From the NCBI GenBank assembly GCA_944321725.1, contig CALUMI010000012.1, positions 1 to 64,000 on the forward strand: a DNA stretch of 64,000 bases, written 5' to 3'. Both the position numbers and the translations under genes were made by a program. Source of the DNA: an uncultured Muribaculaceae bacterium. Its GTDB lineage: Bacteria; Bacteroidota; Bacteroidia; Bacteroidales; Muribaculaceae. Shown in pieces: positions 46,912-55,922 of this stretch. The notes under the pieces are model-generated. The model was not told the DNA's origin. It ran no database searches and was given only the letters and a program-made list of their open reading frames with translations. Positions within the stretch are counted from its first letter, which is position 1. Each line of letters opens with the position of its first letter.

Positions 46912-47553
46912 ATGCTGAACGTAAAAAGATTCATATTCAATCCTTTCGGAGAAAACACATATATAGTGTGGTCCGATGACAACACTGCCGCCATAATCGA
47001 CCCGGGCATGATGAACGATTATGAAAATTCCGTAATATCAAATTTCATAACGACCAACAATCTGCGGCCTGTAAGGCTACTGAACACACATGCCCACATC
47101 GACCACATCGCAGGAAACAACTTTATTTCAAACAAATACGGAATAACAGCGGAAATCAATATCGATGACTATTATTTGGCCGACCATATAAATGACCAGG
47201 CAAAAATGTTTGGAATCCCATACGCAAGCAAAGAAATATTAGCGAAGCAGAATCTTTCCGACAATGAAACCATAGAAATCGGCAATGACAAATTGTCGGC
47301 AATCCACATACCCGGCCATACCAAAGGGCATTTAGCGTTCTACTCCGCAAAATCAGGGATACTGTTTTCCGGTGACGCAATATTCAGAATGAGCATCGGA
47401 AGAACCGATTTGCCGGGCGGCGACTACACTACCCTGATAAACAGCATTGATAAACGAATTATGGTGTTGCCCGACAACATTACAATCTATCCCGGGCATG
47501 GCGATACTACGACGATTGGCTTTGAACGCGCCAACAACCCATACCTTACATAA
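46912..47553 (+). CDS. Metallo-beta-lactamase-fold hydrolase (glyoxalase II-like)
   Basis: This 213-residue cytoplasmic protein has the zinc motif THAHIDHIAGN (HxHxDH), a second His in HIPGHTKGH, an Asp in FSGDAIF and a final His in YPGHGDTT. All metal ligands are present, so it should be active as a thioester or related hydrolase; the substrate is unknown. It lies directly after rsmG, and its 3' end is convergent with the small envelope-protein cluster. Confidence 0.9.
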   Translation: MLNVKRFIFNPFGENTYIVWSDDNTAAIIDPGMMNDYENSVISNFITTNNLRPVRLLNTHAHIDHIAGNNFISNKYGITAEINIDDYYLADHINDQAKMFGIPYASKEILAKQNLSDNETIEIGNDKLSAIHIPGHTKGHLAFYSAKSGILFSGDAIFRMSIGRTDLPGGDYTTLINSIDKRIMVLPDNITIYPGHGDTTTIGFERANNPYLT

Positions 47554-47559
47554 AAATTA

Positions 47560-47829
47560 TTATTTTTTCCTCTTAAGATTTTGCCGTAATCTCGATATAA
47601 GAGTATATAGCTTATAGCCTGCAAACAGGTAGGCAAAAATACTTTTATGGGAAGAAACAGCCGAAAGCACCTTGCCAAACCTTCCGGACATAAATGCCGC
47701 CGAGCCGTTTCTCACAGAAGCCAACCGCTCTTTTTGCATTTCCAATCTCAATAGCACAAGAGCTTTTTGATATTGTATCTCATCGATAGTGTATCCTTTC
47801 CACTTTTCCGGCTGCAATCCTTTTTCCAT
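47560..47829 (-). CDS. Small hypothetical protein of the YtxH/holin-like cluster
   Basis: This basic protein of about 89 residues begins MEKGLQPEKWKGYTIDEIQY. It has one weakly hydrophobic stretch near FAYLFAGYKLYTLI and a Lys/Arg-rich C-terminus. I chose the start at 47829 because this removes a 32-base overlap with the preceding gene and places it 7 bases after that gene's stop. I do not recognise a family with confidence. Its position as the last of four small membrane-protein genes suggests a shared envelope role. Confidence 0.6.
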   Translation of the reverse strand: MEKGLQPEKWKGYTIDEIQYQKALVLLRLEMQKERLASVRNGSAAFMSGRFGKVLSAVSSHKSIFAYLFAGYKLYTLISRLRQNLKRKK

Positions 47830-47836
47830 TGTAAAA

Positions 47837-48181
47837 TCATTTATGTTCAATGAATATTTTCGAAACAAGTCTACATATAGGATTTATAATCAAGGCTTTT
47901 TTGAAAGCCAACACAACTATCCCCAAAATAATGAATATGCCTGAAACGACAACATACGACAATGGTATGCCGATATAAAGCCCCAAATAAGATTGCAAGG
48001 CCGAAGCCAAATAAAACAAAGATATAAACAGTAGAATAGTCATTATCCCGGCAAGCGCGACCGCCGACAATAATAAAGACAATTTTTCTACTCCTGTAAG
48101 TTTATAATAGTCCACTTTGAGATGAAGATACTTCTTTATCTCAGTCAACAACATTTTATAAGAGTCTTTAAGTTCTGCCAT
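47837..48181 (-). CDS. Phage-holin-III/YqjE-like membrane protein
   Basis: This protein of about 114 residues begins MAELKDSYKMLLTEIKKYL and has two strong membrane helices (about 35-60 and 66-92) with an amphipathic N-terminus. It matches the family annotated as phage holin / YqjE-like, which is not a real holin in chromosomal clusters. In other bacteria YqjE-like proteins occur beside YtxH/YqjD-type proteins and ribosome-associated membrane proteins, as here. Start 48181 avoids a 16-residue unconserved leader. Confidence 0.75.
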   Translation of the reverse strand: MAELKDSYKMLLTEIKKYLHLKVDYYKLTGVEKLSLLLSAVALAGIMTILLFISLFYLASALQSYLGLYIGIPLSYVVVSGIFIILGIVVLAFKKALIINPICRLVSKIFIEHK

Positions 48182-48241
48182 AACAAAAAGGCAGCAGACC
48201 GGCAAAACAATCTTACGGCCTGCCACCACGCAATTTAATCG

Positions 48242-48442
48242 TTAATTCTCTTCCTCATCAGAAATTTGCTCTACCAATTTCTCCACTTCATCATCAGAAA
48301 AATCAATGCCTTTCGATTTCAGAAGCGCCTTGATTCTCGCTCTTGTGTCCACACCTTTCTCAGGAGCAAAAAGAAGTGCTATGGAAGCTCCCACAAGAGC
48401 TCCGCCAAGAAACGCCGAAATAATACCTACACTTTTGTTCAT
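48242..48442 (-). CDS. YtxH domain protein (copy 2)
   Basis: This 66-residue protein has a glycine-rich membrane segment (GIISAFLGGALVGASIALLF) followed by the YtxH hallmark APEKG and a charged amphipathic helix. It is a paralog of the gene 11 bases upstream. YtxH proteins are small stress-related envelope proteins of unknown mechanism. It would be missed by a length cut-off of 100 residues. Confidence 0.82.
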   Translation of the reverse strand: MNKSVGIISAFLGGALVGASIALLFAPEKGVDTRARIKALLKSKGIDFSDDEVEKLVEQISDEEEN

Positions 48443-48453
48443 ATCTATCTGTT

Positions 48454-48645
48454 TTATAGTTCTTTCGAGATTTCATCAGACAATTCATCCAATTGGTCTT
48501 TACGCAATTTTATTTTTTTAGATTTCAAATATTCGGCAATTTTTGCCCTCATATCCGAACCTTTCTCGGGAGCGAACAACAGCCCTACAGCCGCGCCTGC
48601 GATTACTCCTCCCACTACTGCTAAAATAACATGCAACGGTTTCAT
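48454..48645 (-). CDS. YtxH domain protein (copy 1)
   Basis: This 63-residue protein starts MKPLHVILAVVGGVIAG, has the APEKG motif and then a Lys-rich helix ending in SKEL. It is the first of four genes (two YtxH, holin-like, small unknown). A minus-strand TATGTTTG at 48675-48682 may be its -7 box, but a proper -33 is lacking. Confidence 0.82.
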   Translation of the reverse strand: MKPLHVILAVVGGVIAGAAVGLLFAPEKGSDMRAKIAEYLKSKKIKLRKDQLDELSDEISKEL

Positions 48646-48737
48646 ATATCTTTATATTTTGATTTATCGTAGAACAAACATAAAATATGTTTTGTTTAGA
48701 TTAACTGCCTTTAATTTTATAGAAACCGCATGTTCTG

Positions 48738-48979
48738 AAAAAAGAAGATGGTAAAGCGGACAATCCGACTTTACCATCTTTATTTCCACCACATCAAAGA
48801 GTATGCTGAAACTCCGATAAACAGGATTTGAGAATTCCAACTCCTTTGTAATCCTCCGGTCTTTCAACTTCCTTTCGGAATGAGGCCCGCCATTAGAGAA
48901 AGAATTTGTCTCGGCATTTCATATAATTTGATGAGTTTCCCAATCTGCTTTGATGTGGGGTATATCCTTTCTCTTCTCT
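48738..48979 (-). ncRNA. ssrS: 6S-type RNA (Bacteroidales-1 motif), downstream of rplT
   Basis: A transcript of about 240 bases is bounded by a consensus promoter (48984-49015) and a strong terminator (48744-48783). Long-range pairing is visible: 48948-48958 (CTTTGATGTGG on plus) pairs perfectly with 48789-48799; next, 48933-48939 pairs with 48808-48814. A hairpin with a GAAA tetraloop (UUCC-GAAA-GGAA in the RNA) sits near the middle. One long interrupted hairpin is the form of 6S RNA, which binds RNA polymerase. The position after rplT and the promoter type fit the Bacteroidales-1 motif, since considered 6S RNA. The exact start base is estimated, and no protein frame fits the region. Confidence 0.83.
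48744..48783 (-). terminator. Terminator of the 6S-type RNA
   Basis: A stem of about 16 pairs has a short loop (CGGACAATCCG centre) and one bulge. Minus-strand readout is followed by CTTTTTT. Confidence 0.88.
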
Positions 48980-48983
48980 ACTG

Positions 48984-49015
48984 CAAATATAGGCACATTA
49001 ACCGTATAATCCAAA
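48984..49015 (-). promoter_or_regulatory. Consensus promoter of the 6S-type RNA
   Basis: On the minus strand, TTTG (49012-49015), exactly 20 bases, TATATTTG (48984-48991). Both elements match the Bacteroidota consensus, and there is no protein start within 300 bases downstream. Confidence 0.82.
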
Positions 49016-49026
49016 TTTTTCGGGCA

Positions 49027-49053
49027 TAAAAAAAGCCTCCCTGACAGGAGGCT
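49027..49053 (-). terminator. Terminator after rplT
   Basis: Arms 49034-49040 and 49047-49053 form a 7-base-pair stem with a 6-base loop. On the minus strand it ends in a run of seven T. It separates the ribosomal operon from the RNA gene. Confidence 0.92.
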
Positions 49054-49071
49054 CTGTGATATTGTCGCATT

Positions 49072-49422
49072 TTAAGCGTTTTTAACCTTATCGACAATCG
49101 CTTTAAAAGCTGCGGGATTATTAAGGGCTAAATCAGCCAACACCTTGCGGTTGATTTGTATGCCCGCCTTATGAATCAATCCCATCAATTTAGAATAAGA
49201 AAGGTCTTCCAGACGAGCGGCTGCATTGATACGCTGTATCCACAAAGCGCGGAAATTACGTTTTTTGTTTTTGCGGTCGCGGTAAGCATAAGTCAAACCT
49301 TTTTCCAACGTGTTTTTAGCTACAGTCCACACATTTTTGCGGCAACCGTAATAACCTCTCGTGAGTTTTAAAATCTTCTTTCTCTTCGCTCTTGAAGCTA
49401 CATGATTTACTGATCTTGGCAT
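49072..49422 (-). CDS. rplT: 50S ribosomal protein L20
   Basis: This basic 116-residue protein binds 23S rRNA early in 50S assembly. [18 protein letters not shown] at the start, [15 protein letters not shown], and [12 protein letters not shown] are typical. I used 49422 rather than 49452 as start because MPR-SVN is the family's N-terminus. It is the last gene of thrS-infC-rpmI-rplT and ends at a clear terminator. Confidence 0.97.
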   Translation of the reverse strand: MPRSVNHVASRAKRKKILKLTRGYYGCRKNVWTVAKNTLEKGLTYAYRDRKNKKRNFRALWIQRINAAARLEDLSYSKLMGLIHKAGIQINRKVLADLALNNPAAFKAIVDKVKNA

Positions 49423-49529
49423 TTTGTTTTGTTTTTTGAACGTTAGCGGCAAAATTGCTCTTTTGTGCTAAACATCCGGTTAATAAATTCAATTAAATCG
49501 CTGTAATTAAAAGTGAAATAAAACACTGC

Positions 49530-49727
49530 TTATCGCATAGCCAACAAACTGCGCACGTTTTTCCTGTCAGCCGACGAAATCATGGCAAAATGGCCGAGAT
49601 TTCTTTTCTGCTTCTTGGTCTTTTTCGTCAGAATGTGACTTTTATAAGCATGTTTTCTTTTAATTTTTCCTGATCCGGTAAGGGCGAACCTCTTTTTGGC
49701 ACCGGAATTAGTCTTTACCTTTGGCAT
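49530..49727 (-). CDS. rpmI: 50S ribosomal protein L35
   Basis: This 65-residue basic protein begins [20 protein letters not shown] and contains the conserved [20 protein letters not shown] segment. It lies between infC and rplT, the universal order. Confidence 0.97.
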   Translation of the reverse strand: MPKVKTNSGAKKRFALTGSGKIKRKHAYKSHILTKKTKKQKRNLGHFAMISSADRKNVRSLLAMR

Positions 49728-49773
49728 TTTCTCTTTTTTTTAATTACTATTTGATTTATATTGCTTTTAGCAT

Positions 49774-50346
49774 TCACTTCTTTTTGGGAGTAAGCATGAT
49801 TATCATCCGCTTGCCCTCCAATACAGGCATCTGCTCCACTTTTCCGTATTCTTCCAAGTCGTTGGCAAAACGAAGCAACAGCACCTCACCCTGCTCTTTA
49901 AACAAAATTGAGCGACCCTTAAAAAAGACATAAGCTTTCACTTTAGCGCCTTCTTTCAAGAAGCCAATCGCATGCTTCAACTTGAAGTTGTAGTCGTGGT
50001 CGTCTGTCTGCGGCCCGAACCGTATCTCTTTTACCACAACTTTCATCGACTTGGCTTTTTGCTCTTTCAAACGCTTCTTCTGCTGGTACAAAAATTTTTG
50101 ATAGTCCAATATTTTGCATACCGGCGGATTGGCGTTCGGAGAAATCTCAATCAAATCCAACTCCTGCTCTTCAGCGATACGAAGCGCTTCTCTCAACGAA
50201 TATACGCCCTGCTCTACGTTGTCGCCCACAAGACGGACTTGCTCTGCTTTGATATGCTCATTTACGGCATACGCATCTTTCTTGTTGTCTTTTTTTTGAG
50301 AAGCAGAATTATTGTTCTGACTCTGTACAAGTGGTGTTTTAGCCAT
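49774..50346 (-). CDS. infC: Translation initiation factor IF-3
   Basis: This 190-residue protein has an N-terminal domain (about 28-95, [19 protein letters not shown]) and a C-terminal domain (about 100-185, [20 protein letters not shown]) joined by a lysine-rich helix. IF-3 prevents premature subunit joining and checks the start codon. A Gln/Asn/Lys-rich leader of about 25 residues precedes the conserved part. It starts 9 bases after the thrS stop. Confidence 0.97.
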   Translation of the reverse strand: MAKTPLVQSQNNNSASQKKDNKKDAYAVNEHIKAEQVRLVGDNVEQGVYSLREALRIAEEQELDLIEISPNANPPVCKILDYQKFLYQQKKRLKEQKAKSMKVVVKEIRFGPQTDDHDYNFKLKHAIGFLKEGAKVKAYVFFKGRSILFKEQGEVLLLRFANDLEEYGKVEQMPVLEGKRMIIMLTPKKK

Positions 50347-50355
50347 TCAGTTGTA

Positions 50356-52290
50356 TCAATAATTTGTCATTTCCTCAATTTCTCGAGAAAAATTCTCGGC
50401 AAAGGTAGCGATTTTGACCGAACCTTTATCGCCCTCGCCTTGTTTTCTTACAGAAATTTCACTATTATTAACTTCTTTCTCTCCTACAACAAGCATATAA
50501 GGAATACGTTTCAACTCATTGTCACGAATTTTCTTTCCTATTTTCTCGTTACGGTTGTCGACTGTAGCCCTAATGCCTTTTTCAGCAAGCTGCTTTCTGA
50601 CTGATTCCGCATAGTCATTAAACTTCTCGCTAATCGGCAGAATAACGGCCTGTTCCGGAGCCAGCCACAAAGGAAGGTTGCCGGCTGTATGCTCAAGCAG
50701 CACTGCCACGAAACGCTCCATAGAGCCAAACGGGGCACGGTGTATCATTACAGGACGGTGCTTTTGGTTGTCGGCGCCGGTATACTCCAGTCCGAAACGT
50801 TCCGGCAAATTATAGTCAACTTGAATTGTACCCAACTGCCAACGGCGTCCTATCGCGTCTTTAACCATGAAATCGAGTTTAGGGCCATAGAATGCAGCCT
50901 CGCCATACTCGATACGGGCTTTCAATCCTTTTTCCTCACAAGCCTCTATGATTGCCTGCTCAGCCTTATCCCAATTTTCTTCCGAACCGATATATTTTTC
51001 ACGGTTCACTTTATCTCTTAATGAGATTTGAGCTTCAAAGTTGTCAAATTTCATTGACCGGAAAACAATGGAAATAATATCCATTACACGGAGAAACTCG
51101 TCTTTCACCTGATCGGGGCGGCAAAATATGTGAGCATCATCCTGAGTGAAACTGCGCACTCTTGTCAGCCCGTGAAGCTCACCGCTTTGCTCATAGCGGC
51201 AAACCGTGCCAAATTCGGCAATCCTCAAAGGAAGCTCCTTGTATGAGTGCGGAGTGTTTTTATATATCTCGCAATGATGAGGGCAATTCATCGGTTTCAA
51301 GAAATATTCCTCACCCTCCTCAGGCGTATGAATAGGCTGGAAAGAATCCTTGCCATATTTGGCGTAATGTCCGGATGTCACATACAGCATCTTGTTGCCA
51401 ATGGGCGGTGTTATCACTTCCTGATAATCGTAGCGACGCTGTATTTTCCTCAAAAACTCCTGCAAACGCAAACGCAATTCCGTGCCCTTTGGCAACCACA
51501 TCGGAAGTCCTTTTCCGACTGTTTCCGAGAACATGAAAAGCTCCATTTCCTTTCCTATTTTTCTATGGTCGCGTTTCTTGGCCTCTTCGAGCATCACAAG
51601 ATATTCATCGAGCATTTTTTTCTTGGGGAACGAAATTCCATACACACGAACCAACTGGTTGCGCTTCTCATCGCCTCTCCAATACGCGCCCGCCAACGAC
51701 AGAACTTTCACAGCTTTAATAGCTCCCGTATTTGGAATATGCGGACCTCTGCACAAGTCGGTAAACGCGCCTTGCGTATATGTTGTGATATGGCCGTCTT
51801 CCAATTCGCTTATCAGCTCGCACTTGTATGTTTCATTTCTGTCGCCGAACATCTTCAATGCGTCGGCTTTTGAAATGTCTTTGCGCACCACTTGCTCCTT
51901 TTTCGCGACAAGCTCAAGCATTTTAGCCTCTATTTTCGGAAAATCCGCGCTTGTAATGACATTATCGCCCGGATCAATATCATAATAAAACCCGTTTTCG
52001 ATAGCCGGACCTATACCGAATTTAACTCCGGGATACAGTTCCTGAAGAGCCTCGGCAAGCAAATGGGCCGATGTATGCCAAAAAGCATGCTTGCCTTCTG
52101 GATCATCCCACTTGAAAAGTTTCAATTCCGCGTCCGCTACAATAGGACGTGTCAAATCCCATTCTTCACCATTGACAGTTGCCGCCAACACATCTTGGGC
52201 CAACCTTTGGCTTATACTCTCCGCTATCTGCAAAGGAGTTGTGCCTTCTTCAAATTGCTTAATACTTCCGTCTGGAAACTTAATATTCAT
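50356..52290 (-). CDS. thrS: Threonine-tRNA ligase
   Basis: This 644-residue class II synthetase has, in order, a TGS domain (1-60), an editing domain (about 65-230, with [11 protein letters not shown] and the HxxxH pair), a catalytic core (about 270-530, with [24 protein letters not shown] and [11 protein letters not shown]) and an anticodon-binding domain (about 535-640). It heads the thrS-infC-rpmI-rplT unit and has a near-consensus promoter. Confidence 0.97.
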   Translation of the reverse strand: MNIKFPDGSIKQFEEGTTPLQIAESISQRLAQDVLAATVNGEEWDLTRPIVADAELKLFKWDDPEGKHAFWHTSAHLLAEALQELYPGVKFGIGPAIENGFYYDIDPGDNVITSADFPKIEAKMLELVAKKEQVVRKDISKADALKMFGDRNETYKCELISELEDGHITTYTQGAFTDLCRGPHIPNTGAIKAVKVLSLAGAYWRGDEKRNQLVRVYGISFPKKKMLDEYLVMLEEAKKRDHRKIGKEMELFMFSETVGKGLPMWLPKGTELRLRLQEFLRKIQRRYDYQEVITPPIGNKMLYVTSGHYAKYGKDSFQPIHTPEEGEEYFLKPMNCPHHCEIYKNTPHSYKELPLRIAEFGTVCRYEQSGELHGLTRVRSFTQDDAHIFCRPDQVKDEFLRVMDIISIVFRSMKFDNFEAQISLRDKVNREKYIGSEENWDKAEQAIIEACEEKGLKARIEYGEAAFYGPKLDFMVKDAIGRRWQLGTIQVDYNLPERFGLEYTGADNQKHRPVMIHRAPFGSMERFVAVLLEHTAGNLPLWLAPEQAVILPISEKFNDYAESVRKQLAEKGIRATVDNRNEKIGKKIRDNELKRIPYMLVVGEKEVNNSEISVRKQGEGDKGSVKIATFAENFSREIEEMTNY

Positions 52291-52342
52291 AATTCTTTTA
52301 TTTTAATCATTGCATAAATACAACTAACGCATGATTCGGATG

Positions 52343-52373
52343 CAAAAGTATATAATAATCGTAAGTTGGTAAA
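52343..52373 (-). promoter_or_regulatory. Promoter of the thrS operon
   Basis: On the minus strand, TTTA (52370-52373, one base off TTTG), 19 bases, TACTTTTG (52343-52350). The leader to the thrS ATG is about 45 bases, too short for a T-box, and I see no synthetase-type leader structure. Confidence 0.55.
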
Positions 52374-52401
52374 CTTTTTTTATTTTTTTCTTTAACAAAT
52401 C

Positions 52402-54441
52402 TTACCGCCTCATTCTTTTAAGCACATAATACGACGACAAGATGCCAAGCTCTCCGGCCTTGCTCAAGTCGGCCACGCCTTTTTCCATGTTGCCAAGCTG
52501 CAAATACATCATCCCGCGGTTATAAAAAGCCTCGCCAAAATCCGACTTTATATTTATCGCCTCCGTAAAACAGGATATGGCCGAAGTGTAGTCATGCTTT
52601 TTCGCATACAGATTGCCCTTATTGAAATAAGCATAAATCAAATTCGGCGACAATTCAATTACCTTGTCAAAATCCGCCACTATCAAGTCTATTTCCTGAC
52701 GCTCTTTGAGCATGTCGACATCCGGCAGTCCGTCTGCCGCCTTTGATGAGGTGCCGGATATCGCTCTCGCATTTTCCTCCATATCCAGCCTTTCATATCT
52801 TGCCATTGCCCTTGCAAAATAAGCCAAGACAAACTGCGGGCTCATCTCGGCCGCCTTCGACAAATCATCGATGGCCGCGTCATAGTTTTTCACCAAGAAA
52901 TAGCTGACAGCCCTGCCAAAAAAATCCACCGGACGCTTGTCTGAAGAAGACAAAAGACTTGAATAATGCCGTATAAGACTGAATTGCGTTTGTATCTGCT
53001 CTTCTGTCAACTTCGGCTCCACATTCGTAATATACAATTTGTCACGCAAATAATGGCTGGAATTGAGCTCGTCCAATTCTTTTTGATAATAGGCGTTGGT
53101 GCGCAACTCGGAAATCCTGTCGTAATACGACAATATATACTCATTCTCCAAATTCACAGGAGCATTGTAGTTTTGCACTTTTCCTCTGTACTTATTGTCG
53201 TATTCAGGCTTAACCACTTTGCCGCTTTCAACCGCAACCATCGTCTTAAAACGTTTCATGACAGCCGCCGGAGAATCCTCTTTCTCCTCCTCCGCTTTTT
53301 CAGCTTCACCATGCCGGTTATCAGCCATCTCACGGCTCAATTCGCGGGATTTGTAATAATCGCGCTCTCCGCCTTTCATGTCGCCCGACAAACGTTTGCT
53401 CTCACTGCGGTCAAAATACACCATCGCTATATCGGGATACTTTTCTATCACACGGTCAAAATCAGCTATCGACTTATCATACTGCCCCGTTTTCTGATAA
53501 AGCATAGCTCTGTTGTATATCGCCATATAATTGTCCGGATCTTGGTCGATTACAAAAGTGAAATCCTCTATCGCCTTATTGTTGTCCTCAACCTCCATTC
53601 TAAGCAAGCCCCGGTTTAAATGCGCTGCCATATTGGCCGGATCCAAGCTGATAGCGTAATCAAAATCAGCCATCGCGCCAAAATAGTCATCCAAATTATA
53701 TTTCAGAAACGCCCTGTTGACAAAAAAATCAGACTGTTTAGGCTGCAATTTTATGGCAGCGTCCATATCCTCAAGGGCATTTTTGTAATTCTCCTTATTC
53801 TTTATCCAAATTCCGGCTCTCATCACAAACGCGTCGGAATTGTTACTGTTCAATTCAATGCACTTGGATATATTGTCCAAAGCCGCCACAGTGTCGCCTT
53901 GCACCAACTGCAATTCCGCAAGGCCCAAATAAGCGTTGTCGTATTTCGGATAGTACGACAATAAGGCGCGAAAAGTTTCAGCCGAACCTTTGTAGTCCTT
54001 TATATTCTGTTGGGCAATGGCTTTGTTCAACAAAAAAGTTTTATCCTCAGGCAAATACTCCAACCCCACATTATAATCCTCTATCGCGCCTTCATTGTCA
54101 TTCAGAATCTGCCTTGATATGCCTCTCACCTGATAAGCGTCAACAATAAACGGATTACGCTCGATTGCCAATGAGCAGTCGCTTTCCGCCCCTTTATAGT
54201 CCTCAAGATAGAATTTGGCCACTCCCCTGAAAAAATAAGGCTCTGCCAAATACGGTTTCACACTGATGACTTGGTTAAAATATTGTATGGACAATATATA
54301 GTCCTCAAAGTACAACGCATTTTTTCCAATAGTCATGACCTGCTCCGTATTAATCTGGCCGGAAATCTTGCCCGGCAAGAGAAACGCACTACAGACTATC
54401 GCTATAAACCCAAAAACTCTAAATCTACAAACTGCCGACAT
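52402..54441 (-). CDS. Large exported tetratricopeptide-repeat protein
   Basis: This 679-residue protein has an N-terminal signal peptide or anchor (about 9-28) and about fifteen TPR units in two blocks: roughly residues 30-360 and 490-675. A charged linker (about 375-480, Glu/Lys-rich then Asn/Tyr-rich) separates them. TPR motifs such as AYFFRGVAKFYLEDYKGA-type helices are repeated at 34 residues. It probably lies in the periplasm or on the outer membrane as a scaffold. No family beyond TPR is recognised. It is transcribed alone. Confidence 0.88.
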   Translation of the reverse strand: MSAVCRFRVFGFIAIVCSAFLLPGKISGQINTEQVMTIGKNALYFEDYILSIQYFNQVISVKPYLAEPYFFRGVAKFYLEDYKGAESDCSLAIERNPFIVDAYQVRGISRQILNDNEGAIEDYNVGLEYLPEDKTFLLNKAIAQQNIKDYKGSAETFRALLSYYPKYDNAYLGLAELQLVQGDTVAALDNISKCIELNSNNSDAFVMRAGIWIKNKENYKNALEDMDAAIKLQPKQSDFFVNRAFLKYNLDDYFGAMADFDYAISLDPANMAAHLNRGLLRMEVEDNNKAIEDFTFVIDQDPDNYMAIYNRAMLYQKTGQYDKSIADFDRVIEKYPDIAMVYFDRSESKRLSGDMKGGERDYYKSRELSREMADNRHGEAEKAEEEKEDSPAAVMKRFKTMVAVESGKVVKPEYDNKYRGKVQNYNAPVNLENEYILSYYDRISELRTNAYYQKELDELNSSHYLRDKLYITNVEPKLTEEQIQTQFSLIRHYSSLLSSSDKRPVDFFGRAVSYFLVKNYDAAIDDLSKAAEMSPQFVLAYFARAMARYERLDMEENARAISGTSSKAADGLPDVDMLKERQEIDLIVADFDKVIELSPNLIYAYFNKGNLYAKKHDYTSAISCFTEAINIKSDFGEAFYNRGMMYLQLGNMEKGVADLSKAGELGILSSYYVLKRMRR

Positions 54442-54466
54442 TATACATGAATATCATTTAATTATG

Positions 54467-54474
54467 CAAATGTA
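54467..54474 (-). promoter_or_regulatory. Candidate -7 box for the TPR gene
   Basis: The minus strand reads TACATTTG, 25 bases before the start codon. No clear -33 box. Confidence 0.35.
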
Positions 54475-54496
54475 ATGCAAAATACTTTATTTTACG

Positions 54497-54504
54497 TACC
54501 TTTG
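54497..54504 (+). promoter_or_regulatory. Candidate -7 box for the NADH dehydrogenase gene
   Basis: TACCTTTG matches TANNTTTG. The start codon is 77 bases downstream, leaving a leader of about 70 bases. No -33 TTTG at normal spacing. It is back to back with the TPR gene's candidate box. Confidence 0.4.
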
Positions 54505-54580
54505 TCAGAGAATAAACATATCTTTTTAAGTTTTAAACTTTTCAACAAGGTTTCTGTTACATTAGAAATTTAAACTTATT

Positions 54581-55861
54581 ATGAATCAACACTCTATTGA
54601 ACACATCGTTATAGTCGGAGGCGGTTTTGCAGGCTTAAACATGGCAAAGAAACTTGACAAAAACAAATACAAAGTAACAATCATCGACAAGCATAATTTT
54701 CATTGTTTTCCTCCGCTGTTCTATCAGATAGCTTCATCAGGGTTGGAGCCGAGCAGCATATCTTTCCCGTTCAGAAGAGAAATGAGGCGCTTGAAGAATG
54801 TAAATTTCCATTTAGGGCAAGTGTCTGAAATCATACCCGAGAAAAACATCATCAGAACCCAATTTGAAGACATGCACTATGACAAGCTCATAATAGCGAC
54901 CGGAACAACAAACAATTTTTTCAACAACCCTTCGCTCAAAGAGAAAGTGCATACGCTGAAATCAACAGCCGAAGCAATCAGATTGAGAAACGAAATACTC
55001 GACCGGCTTGAAAGAGCATGTATCACCACCGACAAAAAGCGCAAGCAGGAATTGCTCAGTTTCGTTGTCATAGGCGGCGGGCCGACAGGTGTGGAGATTG
55101 CCGGAGCATTAGGCGAGATGAAACGCTACATTCTAAAACGCGAATATCCCGAAATCGACAAAGACGACGTGAAAGTCATACTGATAGAAGGAACTGACCG
55201 TTTCCTACGCACAATGAGCGACAGAGCGTCAAAAGACGCGGAAACTTATTTGGGACACCTGATGATAGAAACACGGCTAAACTGCATGATGGACTCATAC
55301 GAGAACAATATCGTACACCTCTCCACAGGCGAGAACATTTATTGCGAAACATTGATTTGGACTGCCGGTGTGACAGGCAACACCATGAAAGGCATATCGA
55401 CAGAATCAATAGGAAGAGGCAACCGCTATATAATCGACGGAAACTTCAACATCAAAGGCTACGACAACATATATGCAATAGGCGACATTGCCATGCTTTG
55501 CGACGAGTCGCATCCCAACGGCTACCCACAATTGGCACAAGTGGCAATCCAACAAGCCAAATGCCTTGCGACAATTCTGAACAACAGCGAAAACGCAAAA
55601 CCGTTCCATTATGTCGACAAAGGCTCAATGGCAACCATTGGACGCAACAGGGCGGTATGCGATCTCAAATATTCATATCTGTATGGCCGTCCGGCATGGT
55701 TTGTATGGATGTTTATCCACCTGATATCCATTTTAGGAATGCGCAACAAAGTCAATGTGCTCATAAACTGGATATGGGCATACATATTCTACACCACATC
55801 TTTAAGGCTGCTAATCCGTCCTGTGAAATATCCGATACGCAAGCATTGGGTAGACGACTGA
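54581..55861 (+). CDS. ndh: Type II NADH dehydrogenase (NAD(P)/FAD-dependent oxidoreductase)
   Basis: This 426-residue flavoprotein has two Rossmann folds. The FAD motif is VIVGGGFAGLNMAKKL (about 10-26) and the NADH motif is VVIGGGPTGVEIAGALGEM (about 164-182). The FAD-binding YAIGDIAML lies near residue 300. A hydrophobic C-terminal segment (about 370-415) with amphipathic ends suits a peripheral membrane anchor. It should pass electrons from NADH to a quinone without pumping protons. The related CoA-disulfide reductase family is excluded by the missing cysteine. Confidence 0.9.
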   Translation: MNQHSIEHIVIVGGGFAGLNMAKKLDKNKYKVTIIDKHNFHCFPPLFYQIASSGLEPSSISFPFRREMRRLKNVNFHLGQVSEIIPEKNIIRTQFEDMHYDKLIIATGTTNNFFNNPSLKEKVHTLKSTAEAIRLRNEILDRLERACITTDKKRKQELLSFVVIGGGPTGVEIAGALGEMKRYILKREYPEIDKDDVKVILIEGTDRFLRTMSDRASKDAETYLGHLMIETRLNCMMDSYENNIVHLSTGENIYCETLIWTAGVTGNTMKGISTESIGRGNRYIIDGNFNIKGYDNIYAIGDIAMLCDESHPNGYPQLAQVAIQQAKCLATILNNSENAKPFHYVDKGSMATIGRNRAVCDLKYSYLYGRPAWFVWMFIHLISILGMRNKVNVLINWIWAYIFYTTSLRLLIRPVKYPIRKHWVDD

Positions 55862-55922
55862 CAAGCAAATCAAACAAGGTGAGAACAACATCCGCCAATC
55901 ATACAATGCAATTAAAAACGAC

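Noticed and set aside
48664..48867. A 67-codon open frame on the minus strand
   Set aside because: It lies inside the structured RNA and the leader of the YtxH gene, crosses the RNA's terminator, and has no protein-like composition.
49443..49472. Possible L20-type leader hairpin between rpmI and rplT
   Set aside because: Only a five-pair outer stem and a large loop; no resemblance to the known L20 binding-site mimic could be made out.
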